A stretch of 9,201 nucleotides of DNA from Nitrososphaera sp. (GCA_025450475.1 JANWHJ010000086.1:1-9201), one strand, 5' to 3'. Counted from the stretch's first letter, positions 1 to 5,891 are shown. Numbers and translations: made by a program. Notes: a model not told the origin generated them from the letters alone.

Positions 1-76
1 GGGAGTGCATGGCACTGCACAGCTCGATGCGGCACAGAAGCTAGAGCTGCGCAGCGTCAAGCCTTTTCCTCACTAG
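1..76 (+). CDS. Possible 3' end of an unidentified gene (partial, about 24 codons)
   Basis: The reading frame that begins at base 2 is open from the window edge to a TAG at 74-76. It ends in a mixed-charge, protein-like tail with the elements GTAQLDAAQKLELRSVKPFPH minus its last residue classes, i.e. Ala/Gln/Leu/Lys-rich and then a Pro-Phe-Pro-His end. A run of six T at 81-86 follows, which fits an archaeal T-tract terminator on this strand. The other frames across these bases look less protein-like. I do not recognise the family. The stretch is too short to be sure that it is coding, so this is a tentative call. Confidence 0.33.
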   Translation, partial: GVHGTAQLDAAQKLELRSVKPFPH

Positions 77-367
77 CACGTTTTTTGGTTTGTAGTGTAC
101 AATTCTAACGTGGCATCTTTCTGGCCAGTATAAGATATAAGGTGATGTAAGGTAAAGAGTTGTGACAGGTGGCCTGAAGCAGAAGCCCACGAGTCTCAAC
201 CCACTGTGCACTCGAGTCGGGGGATAGAATAAAGTGATCACCATTGCGCAGACAATAATGGCAAAAGCAGAATTTCCTGTCTCCAAGTCGGGCGTGCATT
301 GACTGTGAAATCTGTCCCCAGTTGGAATAACATAGAGTGACACTCAGACAACAATCAGAAAAATTGA
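77..367. other. Intergenic stretch with no supported gene
   Basis: About 290 nt separate the putative gene tail on the left from the stop codon of the methyltransferase. A 100-codon - strand open frame crosses it (41-343), but its composition is not protein-like and it would overlap the left gene tail. I see no tRNA cloverleaf, no SRP or RNase P signature, and no clear TATA box next to a start codon. Small features only: a palindrome ACTCGAGT near 210-217, and a short inverted repeat AATCA/TGATT at 353-369 that spans the methyltransferase stop codon. Confidence 0.5.
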
Positions 368-369
368 TT
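353..369 (-). terminator. Weak hairpin/T-run terminator candidate after the methyltransferase gene
   Basis: The arms AATCA (353-357) and TGATT (365-369) can pair around a seven-base loop that is read as ATTTTTC on the - strand. It overlaps the TAA stop at 368-370. The stem is only 5 bp and T-richness is limited to five bases, so this is a weak candidate. Confidence 0.25.
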
Positions 370-928
370 ATTTTCCCAGCTCCAGTGTCGTCATCCGGAC
401 CCTCTTGGGGTCTCCTCTGAACTGGTCAAGGCAACGAGACGAGTAATGCATCGGGGCGCCTTCTTGCCGGCTTTTCAGGATAAAGCCGATTGAGATCAAG
501 CTTGACTCGAGCCACACAGCCCACTTTGAATACACTTTATCGTCCACCGGCTGTAGTAGCTCGTCGGTTATTTCCGCGATAAGCTGGAACGTCCCACCCC
601 GTTTTAACTTGTTGTAGACAGTTTTGTAGAACGGCTTCCACCTGCTCTCACTTTTTTCGTCAATAAATGCCGGGTCTGGTAGTACGGCCATAAAGCGATC
701 AACCGACCCGTCCGGGAACGTGAGCACAATGTCTTCAAAAGAGTCGCTCATGATTGCGACGTTGGGAAGGGTGATCCTAGCGCGCGCCTGTTCACATTGC
801 TCTTTGTTTACCTCAATGCCGATGTAAAAGGAATTGGCGTCGCGCATTGCAAGGCTCTCAAGTAGCCTGCCGTCGCCCATGCCGAGCTCTACTATTACTT
901 TTGGATGCAAGAAGAGCCCGTCTAGCAT
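368..928 (-). CDS. Class I SAM-dependent methyltransferase, TrmB-like
   Basis: This 186-aa protein is predicted to transfer a methyl group from S-adenosylmethionine. The glycine-rich SAM motif lies at residues 12-20 (IVELGMGDG). The acidic residue that usually contacts the SAM ribose is E39 in FYIGIEV, and a FPDGSVDRF...LPDP segment lies at 71-86. The order 'GIEV ... FPDGSxD ... PDP ... LKxGG' resembles tRNA (guanine-N7) methyltransferase TrmB, although the basic stretch after PDP differs from the bacterial one. The target could be a tRNA or another nucleic acid; that is inference. The ATG at 926-928 overlaps the TGA of the upstream DUF59 gene by one base (TGATG arrangement), so the two genes are probably co-transcribed and translationally coupled. 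The start sits only about a dozen residues before the SAM motif, so the protein lacks any N-terminal extension. Confidence 0.8.
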   Translation of the reverse strand: MLDGLFLHPKVIVELGMGDGRLLESLAMRDANSFYIGIEVNKEQCEQARARITLPNVAIMSDSFEDIVLTFPDGSVDRFMAVLPDPAFIDEKSESRWKPFYKTVYNKLKRGGTFQLIAEITDELLQPVDDKVYSKWAVWLESSLISIGFILKSRQEGAPMHYSSRCLDQFRGDPKRVRMTTLELGK

Positions 929-1527
929 CAGGCCTTTAGCAGCTCGGATTCAAGCAACTGCTGGACCAGCTGGACTACTTCCTGCTCTACCTGCTGCCTG
1001 GGCATCCCTAGCTTTGCAGAAAACTGGTCAGTGAGCTGGTTTAGAGTCTTGGTGCCGTCGCACGTGTTCCAGAATTCGACTATGGCTTCGTTTACCATGA
1101 AGCCTTGGTCCTTATCGTTCAGAAGAATCATCGAGCCATCTCCCTGTTTTGCAAACCTGCCTACTTTCAGAGGCTTACTCTTTTCATAGTCAATCTGGAA
1201 GCGAAGTTTTGGTTTTCCAAAGCCAAGCTTGTCGCGGACCTCGGGATTCATTTTTTCAAGAGTCCAAGGGGGGTCCCATACAATCTCGACGTTGATGTTA
1301 CCTATCCCGTTTATTTTGCCGACGTGGCGTTTCACGTCGCTAACCAGAGTGTCGTGAAGCGGGCAGCCCCGCGTGGTCATGGTCAGCTTAATGTCCACGT
1401 CCTTGCCGCTATCAACCTTGACTCCATAAATTAGCCCTAGGTCAACCACGTTGACCGGAATTTCCGGATCCATGCACTTTTTCAATGCGTCATACACCTG
1501 CGATTCAGTAACTGCCTTTTGTGACAT
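928..1527 (-). CDS. DUF59/MIP18-family iron-sulfur assembly protein with C-terminal PqqD-like domain
   Basis: This 199-aa protein has two domains. Residues 8-90 form a DUF59/MIP18/SufT-like domain, with the DPEIPVNVVDLGLIYGV signature at 20-36, the conserved Cys55 in TTRGCPLHD, and the ending VWDPPWTLEKM (83-93). This family helps assemble or deliver Fe-S clusters. Residues about 110-199 resemble the PqqD fold: MILLNDKDQGFMVNEAIVEF followed by TCDGTKTLNQLTDQF and a helical end. PqqD-like domains often bind peptides or partner proteins. The fused product may therefore be a carrier that recruits clients, which is inference. It has its own TATA-like box about 34 nt upstream, and its stop codon overlaps the start of the methyltransferase gene. 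Neither a Shine-Dalgarno site nor a long leader is evident. Confidence 0.85.
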   Translation of the reverse strand: MSQKAVTESQVYDALKKCMDPEIPVNVVDLGLIYGVKVDSGKDVDIKLTMTTRGCPLHDTLVSDVKRHVGKINGIGNINVEIVWDPPWTLEKMNPEVRDKLGFGKPKLRFQIDYEKSKPLKVGRFAKQGDGSMILLNDKDQGFMVNEAIVEFWNTCDGTKTLNQLTDQFSAKLGMPRQQVEQEVVQLVQQLLESELLKA

Positions 1528-1556
1528 GTGGCTACTTAAAGGTGGGCAAAAACACG

Positions 1557-1569
1557 ATAAATACTTTAT
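1557..1569 (-). promoter_or_regulatory. TATA-like box for the DUF59 gene
   Basis: On the - strand the sequence reads ATAAAGTATTTAT. It is centred about 34 nt before the ATG at 1525-1527, giving a predicted leader of only a few bases. It lies in the 49-nt gap after the mtnA stop codon, so the DUF59-methyltransferase pair can be transcribed independently of mtnA. Confidence 0.55.
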
Positions 1570-1576
1570 CCGCAGG

Positions 1577-2620
1577 CTATCCTAACAGTGTTTTAAGTTT
1601 CTTTTCAAAAGGTGGAGTGAGAACGCCGTGTTCGGTGATGATGCCAGTGATGAGCTCGGGCGGCGTCATGTCAAAGGCAGGGTTGAAAACTCTCACTCCC
1701 TTAGGCACGACCCTCCGCTTTCCGACCTTGACGACCTCGTCGACAGACCTCTCTTCGATCACTACTTCCCCGGGGCTGCTCTCAAAATCAAATGTCGAGA
1801 GTGGTGCTGCGACGTAGAACGGCACCTTGTGCTTATTTGCCAGGACCGCGACTTGGTAAGTTCCGATCTTGTTGAACACATGACCAGTGCGCAGCACCCT
1901 GTCAGCACCTACGATTACCCTTCTGATCACACCCCTTGACATCATGTAGCCAACAGCCGTGTCCGGTATCAGGCTCACGTCGATGCCGTCATGTTTGAGT
2001 TCAAACGCCGTAAGACGCGAACCCTGCATCACAGGCCGCGTTTCAGTGGCAATGACGCTCAGACGCTTGCCCGACTCTTTTGCTGCTCTGATGACCCCAA
2101 GCGCCGTGCCGTACCCGACTGTCGCAAGCGAGCCAGCGTTGCAGTGGGTGAGCACGATGTCGCCATCTTTGAACAACTTGGCGCCGATTGTCCCCATTTG
2201 CCGGTTGACACTAATGTCCTCATCAAACATCTTGAGAGCCTCGTCAAGTACAACTCTCTTGACTTCCTGCGCTGACTTCGCGCGCTTCGCCTTGCCCATC
2301 ACGCGATCTAACGCCCAGAACAAGTTGATCGCAGTAGGGCGCGTTGCTTGCAGAACCTTGAACGCGGTATGAAGGTCGGTCATCAGCTCATGTTGCGTCC
2401 TGGCCTTACTTGCGTGCGCCGCAAGGGCAAGCCCAAAAGCAGCTGTTACGCCGATAGCCGGCGCGCCACGCACTACAAGCTTCTTGATGGCCTCAGCCAC
2501 TTCACTGTAGTCCTTGCACTTGACATAGACAAGCTTGCTTGGAAGTTTTGTCTGATCGACAAGTACCACCGAATTGTCTTTCCATTCCACTGTTAGCAAA
2601 AGGTCAAGGTTTCGAGGCAA
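1577..2620 (-). CDS. mtnA: S-methyl-5-thioribose-1-phosphate isomerase
   Basis: The enzyme converts 5-methylthioribose-1-phosphate to 5-methylthioribulose-1-phosphate in methionine salvage. It belongs to the eIF2B-related isomerase superfamily. The 347-aa sequence carries the family signatures in order: VVRGAPAIGV (49-58), THCNAGSLATVGYGTALGV (158-176), ETRPVMQGSRLTAFEL (193-208), GADR (238-241), NKIGTY (250-255) and NPAFDMTPPELITGIITE (313-330). Cys160 and Asp240 are the expected catalytic pair, and their numbering matches that of the Bacillus enzyme. The start is a TTG at 2618-2620. No ATG is available in frame before the upstream stop, and a TATA box lies 29 nt before this TTG. A GTG at 2588-2590 (giving VEWKDNSVV) is the alternative. 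A related activity, ribose-1,5-bisphosphate isomerase, is less likely because the motif spacing follows MtnA. Confidence 0.92.
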   Translation of the reverse strand: MPRNLDLLLTVEWKDNSVVLVDQTKLPSKLVYVKCKDYSEVAEAIKKLVVRGAPAIGVTAAFGLALAAHASKARTQHELMTDLHTAFKVLQATRPTAINLFWALDRVMGKAKRAKSAQEVKRVVLDEALKMFDEDISVNRQMGTIGAKLFKDGDIVLTHCNAGSLATVGYGTALGVIRAAKESGKRLSVIATETRPVMQGSRLTAFELKHDGIDVSLIPDTAVGYMMSRGVIRRVIVGADRVLRTGHVFNKIGTYQVAVLANKHKVPFYVAAPLSTFDFESSPGEVVIEERSVDEVVKVGKRRVVPKGVRVFNPAFDMTPPELITGIITEHGVLTPPFEKKLKTLLG

Positions 2621-2624
2621 ACAA

Positions 2625-2641
2625 CTGAAATCTTTTTTCAG
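2625..2641. repeat. Perfect 17-nt inverted repeat between the mtnA TATA box and start
   Basis: The arms CTGAAA (2625-2630) and TTTCAG (2636-2641) are perfect complements around a five-base centre. The site lies between the TATA-like box (2645-2653) and the TTG start (2620), over the predicted transcription start. That position suits a repressor operator. It could also be a chance palindrome, as 6-bp arms are not rare. Confidence 0.4.
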
Positions 2642-2644
2642 GCG

Positions 2645-2653
2645 GTATTAAAC
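2645..2653 (-). promoter_or_regulatory. TATA-like box for mtnA
   Basis: On the - strand it reads GTTTAATAC, centred 29 nt before the TTG at 2620. The spacing fits a leaderless transcript and supports that TTG as the start. The box abuts the stop codon of the upstream dehydrogenase gene (TAG at 2654-2656). Confidence 0.55.
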
Positions 2654-4027
2654 CTAACTGGGTTTGCCTATCGACCAGAACCTGTCGCCTGCAAACCGCG
2701 ACTGGTCAAGGATGCCGCGTCCGTCGTAAATAGGCACCCCACCTGTGTCTTCCTGACTAAGGTGCGTGTATTCGGGGTGATCAGAAAGCAGAATCACAAG
2801 GTCAGCGCCCCGAACTGCCTTTGAGAGGCTGGATGTCAGGATTACGTCCTGCGGAAGGGCAGGATCGCTTATCACAACCGGGTCGTGCACGCGGATCTCA
2901 TTTACCTTTAGCTTCTTCAGCACTTCTATTACCTTGTAAGTCGGCGACAGACGGGTGTCTGAAACGCCGCCTCTGAACGCGAGCCCGAGGAGCGCGACAG
3001 TTGCCTGAGTAACGCCAGGTCCAAGCATCTTGACTGCCTGTTCCACGCAATATGCGGGCATCGAGTCGTTGACGTTCCTCGCAAGCCGAATGATGTTACA
3101 TTCGACCTTGAAGATGTCTGCCGTGTGGAGTATGAATTGAGGGTACACCGGTATGCATGCCCCGCCAACGCCGGCGCCCGGCTTGTGTATGTGGCAGAAC
3201 GGCTGTGAGTTGGCCGCCTCACGTGCCTCCCAAAAATTTACCCCGACCTTCTCGCAGAATTTGGCCATCTCGTTTGCAAGCGCGATGTTGACATCGCGGT
3301 AGACGCCTTCTAGAAGCTTCTCTGTTTCGGCAGTCCTCATGCTGCTCATTCTAATCACCCCCTTTTTGGCGATCAGGGAATAGAACTTGCTGCCGATGTC
3401 CAAGCTCTTTGGGCCCGCGCCGGCAACAACCGCTGGGTATCGCTCTTCAATGTCTTCTATCGCCCTACCCTCGTAGATCCGCTCGGGATTGTATATCATG
3501 TAAAAGTCCCGCTCGACCTGCAGCCTGCTCTCCTTTTCCAGGATAGGCAGGACGACGTCTTCTGAAGTCCCGGGAGGAACACTCGGGTTGAGTGAAACGA
3601 CATCTCCCTTTTTCAGCCCCCGCCCGATTGCAGATACGACCTGCTTTACTGAGGCAAGGTCCGCGGAGAACGAATCAGTGAGCATTACCGGCACGCATAT
3701 CATTTTGAAGATGGTGTCGTGCGACGCCTTCACCGGATCGTCGTAAACGTAAAATCGTTTTTCCTTTAGGCCTTTTGAAAACGCCTCGTTTACATCAGGC
3801 TCCGGCACATGCGTCCTGCCCTTCCGCGCGTTTTCAAGCACCTTTGGAGACCTGTCTACTCCCACTACGTGCGCGCCGGCGCGTAGCCAGGCTGAAACAA
3901 GCGGAGAGCCAACATGCCCAAGGCCGTAAACCGCAATCTTCCATTCGCCAGACCTGACCTTCCTTGCCATATCCGCGTTGTAGTTGTGTCTGCCGGCCGA
4001 TATTGTCGTGGTCTTACCTTCTTTCAT
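2654..4027 (-). CDS. Nucleotide-sugar dehydrogenase (UDP-N-acetylmannosamine/UDP-glucose 6-dehydrogenase family)
   Basis: This 457-aa enzyme is predicted to perform the two-step NAD-dependent oxidation of a UDP-sugar C6 alcohol to the uronic acid, supplying precursors for cell-surface glycans or protein glycosylation. The N-terminal Rossmann domain shows VYGLGHVGSP (33-42) with D58 at the end of the second strand (VVGVD). The central domain has AETEKLLEGVYRDVNIALAN (233-252), whose Lys/Asn residues are typical of the active site. The catalytic Cys291 lies in GAGVGGACIPVYP (284-296). The C-terminal UDP-binding domain includes LGLAFRGGVSDTRLSP (347-362). The usual His before the catalytic Cys (GGHC) is Ala here. 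Overall it is closest in pattern to WecC-type UDP-ManNAc dehydrogenases, but the substrate cannot be fixed from sequence. About 28 extra residues precede the Rossmann fold. mtnA starts 33 nt downstream on the same strand but has its own promoter. Confidence 0.88.
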   Translation of the reverse strand: MKEGKTTTISAGRHNYNADMARKVRSGEWKIAVYGLGHVGSPLVSAWLRAGAHVVGVDRSPKVLENARKGRTHVPEPDVNEAFSKGLKEKRFYVYDDPVKASHDTIFKMICVPVMLTDSFSADLASVKQVVSAIGRGLKKGDVVSLNPSVPPGTSEDVVLPILEKESRLQVERDFYMIYNPERIYEGRAIEDIEERYPAVVAGAGPKSLDIGSKFYSLIAKKGVIRMSSMRTAETEKLLEGVYRDVNIALANEMAKFCEKVGVNFWEAREAANSQPFCHIHKPGAGVGGACIPVYPQFILHTADIFKVECNIIRLARNVNDSMPAYCVEQAVKMLGPGVTQATVALLGLAFRGGVSDTRLSPTYKVIEVLKKLKVNEIRVHDPVVISDPALPQDVILTSSLSKAVRGADLVILLSDHPEYTHLSQEDTGGVPIYDGRGILDQSRFAGDRFWSIGKPS

Positions 4028-4052
4028 GTAGCATTAAGATATGGTTTCTGTT

Positions 4053-4060
4053 CATATATT
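4053..4060 (-). promoter_or_regulatory. TATA box for the nucleotide-sugar dehydrogenase
   Basis: On the - strand it reads AATATATG, centred 30 nt before the ATG at 4025-4027. Transcription should start within a few bases of the start codon, and there is no room for a Shine-Dalgarno site. Confidence 0.6.
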
Positions 4061-4086
4061 AGAGTTGATTTCTGCGCCTCACACAG

Positions 4087-4094
4087 GTTAAATT
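4087..4094 (+). promoter_or_regulatory. TATA-like box for the unknown + strand gene
   Basis: The sequence GTTAAATT is centred about 28 nt before the TTG at 4119. This spacing matches the other promoters here and favours that TTG over the in-frame ATG at 4203. With the 4053-4060 box it forms a divergent promoter region of about 90 nt. Confidence 0.4.
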
Positions 4095-4118
4095 CCCGAA
4101 GTTCGCAATGCCGGGTAA

Positions 4119-4976
4119 TTGTTAACATTGCCAGCAGCGGTCAGGAAACTAGCAGAAGGCATCCCGCATCCAGTTGGGTTGATCGGCTGCCGAACATCAA
4201 AAATGTCACTTGACTGCTGCGAGTACGATCTGGCTGTGTTTTCGCCGGAAAACCAAAGCAATCAAGTCTTGCAGGCGGGCGGCCATACAGTGGAACTCAT
4301 TCACCTGCCTGGGCAGGTGAAAAACCATGTTGTCGAGCTGGGGGACATGGAAATACTGAAGGATACAAACAAGTTCATGTTGTCGTCAGCAGCCAGGAAT
4401 GTTACGCCGGAAAAATACAAAAGGGTGGTTGCTGCCGCAGGGAAGAAATCATTGATAAGCTCGCTCTTTTGCCTGCAGAAAATGCATCGGGCAAAGACCG
4501 GCGCCGTGGCCTCAATGTGGCTCAAAGTTGCGGCCTATGACTTCGTTGGAGGTATGCTTGCTATGTCAGGCAGAAAACCGATGCCCCTGCATGAGCTAGA
4601 GCAGGCCCGGCAAGCAGACGCCGGCGGGATTGCGGAAGTAGTCGAAGTTGCGCTAGAGTGTATAGGGATAGAGAGGGCTACTCGGCCCGCGATATCGCGA
4701 TCAATGGGAGCCATCAAGGAGCTAAAGTCAAAGGACTATGACAAGGACCTCTTTATGTCAAAAGCGGAACACCTTCTTGGCCGCAGCATGCTGACTGACT
4801 GCTATTACTACATAGGCAGGGTTGCAGCGAAAGATCTTGTGCAGAGGAAAGATCTTTTCTATAGTCAGTATCCAAAGCTAGTCCAGCTCGCGATGGACCT
4901 GTCGAGCGATGTGCAGCGTCTTGAAAAGCTACAGAAACATCTTTTCAGGGCCGCGAGCAGCCACCTGAAAGGCTAA
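4119..4976 (+). CDS. Protein of unknown function with a degenerate nucleotidyltransferase-like N terminus
   Basis: I do not recognise a named family. The 285-aa protein starts with a short helix-like stretch. It then has VGLIGCRTSK (19-28) and CCEYDLAVFSP (33-43), which resembles the strand-GSR-(x)n-DxD pattern of minimal nucleotidyltransferases. Only one acidic residue pair (E35, D37) is present, and the usual second catalytic Asp is replaced, so activity is doubtful. Residues about 95-285 are mostly helical and rich in Ala, Lys and Leu, with a Tyr-rich segment at 228-231 (CYYY). The TTG at 4119 follows an in-frame TAA directly. Alternative starts are a TTG at 4128 and an ATG at 4203; the last would cut the GCR motif. 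The stop codon abuts the stop codon of the convergent zinc-ribbon gene with no base between. The gene is probably real because of its length and globular composition. Confidence 0.7.
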   Translation: MLTLPAAVRKLAEGIPHPVGLIGCRTSKMSLDCCEYDLAVFSPENQSNQVLQAGGHTVELIHLPGQVKNHVVELGDMEILKDTNKFMLSSAARNVTPEKYKRVVAAAGKKSLISSLFCLQKMHRAKTGAVASMWLKVAAYDFVGGMLAMSGRKPMPLHELEQARQADAGGIAEVVEVALECIGIERATRPAISRSMGAIKELKSKDYDKDLFMSKAEHLLGRSMLTDCYYYIGRVAAKDLVQRKDLFYSQYPKLVQLAMDLSSDVQRLEKLQKHLFRAASSHLKG

Positions 4977-5225
4977 TTACTTCAACCTAACCGTCAGGAC
5001 CGGCGCCTCTTTGAACCTAGTAGTGTTGGATCTTGCTCTAAGCTTTGCCTTGTACTTCAGGTTCCTCGGCTTTGTCCGGAGCCTGTAGCCGCAACACGGG
5101 CACCAAAGCCCGTCCCACTTGATGAATATCTCGCAGATCTGGCATCTTTTCTGTCCGCTCGCGAAGCGGCCAGAGCCGACTGGTTTTTGAGCCTTGTGAC
5201 GGATGCATATACCCTTACAAGTCAT
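4977..5225 (-). CDS. Small zinc-ribbon protein (82 aa)
   Basis: This basic 82-aa protein has a two-knuckle zinc ribbon: CQIC at residues 28-31 and CPCCG at 42-46, with ten residues between knuckles. Two further Cys (C3, C7) lie near the N terminus. The C-terminal third is Lys/Arg-rich (RTKPRNLKYKAKLRAR, 50-65), which suggests nucleic-acid binding or a ribosome/transcription-associated role; that is inference. The ATG at 5223-5225 has a TATA box 30 nt upstream and hence almost no leader. The TAA at 4977-4979 directly touches the TAA of the convergent gene at 4974-4976, so each transcript must terminate inside the other gene. Short proteins of this kind are common in Thaumarchaeota; the exact family is unknown to me. 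Confidence 0.75.
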   Translation of the reverse strand: MTCKGICIRHKAQKPVGSGRFASGQKRCQICEIFIKWDGLWCPCCGYRLRTKPRNLKYKAKLRARSNTTRFKEAPVLTVRLK

Positions 5226-5250
5226 CTAAAAAGTGATACATTAATTTTCT

Positions 5251-5260
5251 ATTTAATACT
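5251..5260 (-). promoter_or_regulatory. TATA-like box for the zinc-ribbon gene
   Basis: On the - strand it reads AGTATTAAAT, centred 30 nt before the ATG at 5225. This predicts a leaderless or nearly leaderless mRNA. Confidence 0.55.
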
Positions 5261-5277
5261 TGGTAGCAATTGATCCT

Positions 5278-5295
5278 GATCGTTAACCAGCGATC
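5278..5295. repeat. Short inverted repeat GATCG-N8-CGATC
   Basis: The 5-bp arms at 5278-5282 and 5291-5295 flank an eight-base centre that contains GTTAAC. It lies 18-45 nt upstream of the zinc-ribbon TATA box on the - strand, where an activator or repressor could bind. The arms are short, so chance is possible. Confidence 0.25.
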
Positions 5296-5300
5296 GTTGA

Positions 5301-5316
5301 AAAGTAAAGAAAAAAG
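5301..5316 (-). terminator. T-rich terminator after the 84-aa gene
   Basis: On the - strand, about 15 nt after the TAA at 5331-5333, the sequence reads CCTTTTTTCTTTACTTT. This is the poly-T pattern at which archaeal RNA polymerase stops without needing a hairpin. Confidence 0.55.
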
Positions 5317-5330
5317 GTTGTAAGCCCTTT

Positions 5331-5585
5331 TTAGCGTACGTTGATGCTTTTTGCTTGGAACGTTTCGTTCATCGTCAGGTATTCTTCGAGCTTCATCTTG
5401 ATGTCGTCCGGTTCGGTGTCGTCCATTCCTGAAAAGCCTGCCTTGAACGAGATTTTGTTGCCCGAAACGTTCACGTCTGAAATCTGCATATCTGCATAGA
5501 CGTTGGCAAGCTCGTTAACCCATTCCTTGGCTTCAGTTGCATCTATTCCTGACGTGTCTATATTCACGTTTAACATTTTGGTCAT
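5331..5585 (-). CDS. Small acidic protein of unknown function (84 aa)
   Basis: I do not recognise the family. The protein is acidic and looks like a compact alpha/beta domain. A strand (MLNVNIDTSG, 4-13) is followed by a helix (ATEAKEWVNELANVYADM, 16-33), two strands (ISDVNVSGNKISFKAGF, 35-51), a helix (DDIKMKLEEYLTM, 60-72) and a final strand. There is no Cys, signal peptide or membrane segment, so it is probably cytosolic. The ATG at 5583-5585 is preceded by AGGTGG with six bases between, a good Shine-Dalgarno site. It also has a TATA box about 36 nt upstream and a T-rich terminator downstream. An internal ATG at codon 4 is less well placed. Confidence 0.7.
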   Translation of the reverse strand: MTKMLNVNIDTSGIDATEAKEWVNELANVYADMQISDVNVSGNKISFKAGFSGMDDTEPDDIKMKLEEYLTMNETFQAKSINVR

Positions 5586-5592
5586 CCGAATC

Positions 5593-5598
5593 CACCTA
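5593..5598 (-). promoter_or_regulatory. Shine-Dalgarno site for the 84-aa gene
   Basis: AGGTGG on the - strand lies six bases before the ATG at 5585, complementary to the CACCUCC-type end of archaeal 16S rRNA. It is notable because the neighbouring genes appear leaderless. This gene's TATA box is correspondingly farther away. Confidence 0.5.
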
Positions 5599-5616
5599 GA
5601 ACGGAATTCATACCGG

Positions 5617-5627
5617 CATTAATAAAG
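5617..5627 (-). promoter_or_regulatory. TATA-like box for the 84-aa gene
   Basis: On the - strand it reads CTTTATTAATG, centred about 36 nt before the ATG. This predicts a leader of roughly 10-12 nt that just accommodates the AGGTGG site. A second TATA-like sequence (CTTTATATG on the - strand, near 5686-5694) could give a longer leader or serve another transcript. Confidence 0.45.
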
Positions 5628-5698
5628 TTGGCGCATGCCTAATAAGCAGATGGTGTTGGCCAGTCTAAACAGCAAGCATCATTTGCATATAAAGCCGG

Positions 5699-5866
5699 CT
5701 ATTCTTTCTTTTCCTCAAAGCCCCAGTACTTCGTGAGCTCTTTTTCAAACGCAGAGAACTGGTCCTCGTTCAAGAAGTCGCCGCAATTCTTGTGGTTTGC
5801 TATGACCCTCATCCCAACCAGCTTGAAGTCTACTTCATAAAATGTGACCTTGGGACAGTTACACAT
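5699..5866 (-). CDS. 55-aa Cys-containing protein of unknown function
   Basis: Translating the - strand by hand gives an uninterrupted 55-codon frame from ATG (5864-5866) to TAG (5699-5701). The N terminus is MCNCPKVTFYEVDFKLVGMR (1-20). A third Cys follows in HKNCGDF (25-31), then a charged helix EDQFSAFEKELTKYWGFEEK (34-53). Codon choice and amino-acid mix are protein-like, with alternating hydrophobic and charged residues and no low complexity. A TATA-like box lies 30 nt before the ATG, as for neighbouring genes. The Cys-x-Cys plus a later Cys and His might bind a metal, which is inference. The whole + strand intergenic region to the left of the secreted-protein gene is thus explained by this gene. 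I do not recognise a family. Confidence 0.68.
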   Translation of the reverse strand: MCNCPKVTFYEVDFKLVGMRVIANHKNCGDFLNEDQFSAFEKELTKYWGFEEKKE

Positions 5867-5891
5867 TTGTATAGAACTCTTTGCCTTGCTC

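Noticed and set aside
142..177. Possible C/D box sRNA (GTGATGT ... CTGA)
   Set aside because: The C box deviates from RTGATGA, no C'/D' pair with correct spacing is present, and the span is shorter than typical archaeal C/D sRNAs.
41..343. 100-codon open frame on the - strand in the left intergenic stretch
   Set aside because: Its composition is not protein-like (scattered Cys/Pro/Tyr, no domain), it has no promoter or ribosome-binding site at its start, and it overlaps the better-supported + strand gene tail.
1959..2372. 137-codon + strand frame inside mtnA
   Set aside because: It lies wholly antisense to a gene with complete catalytic motifs, and it is Ser/Arg/Pro-rich shadow translation.
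4108..4125. ATG at 4108 as a start for the unknown + strand gene
   Set aside because: It is in a different frame and meets a stop after five codons. The TTG at 4119 is in the coding frame with better TATA spacing.
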